NCBI GenBank assembly: GCA_051745635.1 | Contig: JBNJEH010000098.1 | Location: 1 to 6,745 of the forward strand | Length of the DNA stretch: 6,745 nucleotides | Reading direction: 5' to 3' | Origin: Brumimicrobium sp051745635 | Lineage (GTDB): Bacteria > Bacteroidota > Bacteroidia > Flavobacteriales_D > Crocinitomicaceae | Shown: one piece after another, positions 6,630-6,745 of the stretch | Layout: the number at the start of each line of letters is the position of its first letter | Position numbering within the stretch: the first letter of the stretch is position 1 | Notes under the pieces: model-generated | What the model saw: the letters and a program-made list of their open reading frames with translations, nothing else | What the model was told of the DNA's origin: nothing | Database searches by the model: none | Position numbers and translations under genes: made by a program

Positions 6630-6637
6630 TATTTTTG
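6630..6637 (+). promoter_or_regulatory. Bacteroidetes -7 promoter element for the acyl-CoA dehydrogenase gene
   Basis: TATTTTTG matches TAnnTTTG exactly and lies 46 bases before the ATG at 6684, leaving a leader of about 35-42 bases. No TTG occurs at the usual -33 spacing. The leader ends in the A-rich CAGAAATAAATAT, typical of Bacteroidetes genes that do not use a Shine-Dalgarno site. Confidence 0.5.
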
Positions 6638-6683
6638 TCCACCGAGAAGCGTAAATTATTGATAACAAAACAGAAATAAATAT

Positions 6684-6745
6684 ATGGATTTTCAATTATC
6701 AGAAGAGCACCAGGCCGTGCGGGATGCAGCGAGAGATTTCGCTCA
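6684..6745 (+). CDS. Acyl-CoA dehydrogenase, N-terminal fragment, runs off window
   Basis: Only 20 full codons are present, reading MDFQLSEEHQAVRDAARDFA. This is the characteristic N-terminus of FAD-dependent acyl-CoA dehydrogenases (short/medium-chain type, 'MDF.L.EEH...RD.ARDFA'). These enzymes carry out the first oxidation step of fatty-acid beta-oxidation or of branched-chain amino-acid breakdown and pass electrons to electron-transfer flavoprotein. The complete enzyme would have roughly 380 residues. The ATG at 6684 is the first in frame after an A-rich leader and gives the expected family start. It is transcribed away from anmK. Chain-length specificity cannot be judged from this piece, and its catalytic residues lie beyond the right edge. 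Confidence 0.88.
   Translation, partial: MDFQLSEEHQAVRDAARDFA

Larger units (their letters stand above)
6412..6683. other. Divergent intergenic region between anmK and the acyl-CoA dehydrogenase gene
   Basis: These 272 bases hold no credible coding frame, tRNA or rRNA. The half next to anmK (to about 6520) has mixed composition and no convincing minus-strand promoter; the best partial -7 matches are one base off. The other half is A/T-rich and holds a set of short repeats (6548-6597, 6670-6679) and a plus-strand -7 element (6630-6637). It should contain promoters for both flanking genes. Confidence 0.7.

Overview
The window looks like ordinary chromosome from a Bacteroidetes bacterium, most likely a marine or halotolerant member of the Flavobacteriales. 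Three things point there. The ExbB, ExbD and acidic TonB-like proteins are of the flavobacterial type. Start codons lack convincing Shine-Dalgarno sites and often follow A/T-rich leaders. Two intergenic regions carry the Bacteroidetes -7 promoter element TAnnTTTG. The lineage is inferred from remembered family features; no search was run.

Layout: seven genes lie on the minus strand and the start of one lies on the plus strand. Read along the minus strand from right to left they are: anmK (anhydro-MurNAc kinase, 6411-5347); a 69-bp gap with a good promoter; a Glu/Leu/Phe/Val-family amino-acid dehydrogenase (5277-4048); nhaD (Na+/H+ antiporter, 4028-2637); exbB/tolQ/motA-type (2601-1897); exbD/tolR-type (1890-1456); a tonB-like energy transducer (1440-718); and folC (718 to the left edge, C-terminus missing). 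From the dehydrogenase to folC the gaps are 19, 35, 6 and 15 bp and then a 1-bp stop/start overlap, so this stretch is probably one transcription unit. A 272-bp divergent intergenic region separates anmK from an acyl-CoA dehydrogenase gene (plus strand, 6684 to the right edge), of which only the first 20 codons are present.

Functionally, ExbB, ExbD and the TonB-like protein should form an inner-membrane, ion-driven motor that energises outer-membrane transport. NhaD exchanges Na+ for H+ across the same membrane. The dehydrogenase links amino-acid and 2-oxo-acid pools, FolC makes folylpolyglutamates, and AnmK recycles cell-wall sugar. The antiporter beside the motor invites a hypothesis about ion coupling, but the sequence does not prove one.

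I found no mobile element, CRISPR array, tRNA, rRNA or clear novel system. The points most worth a second look are the atypical TonB-like protein, the missing acidic residue in ExbB TM3, and a cluster of CAATTAT/ACAGAA repeats in the divergent intergenic region.
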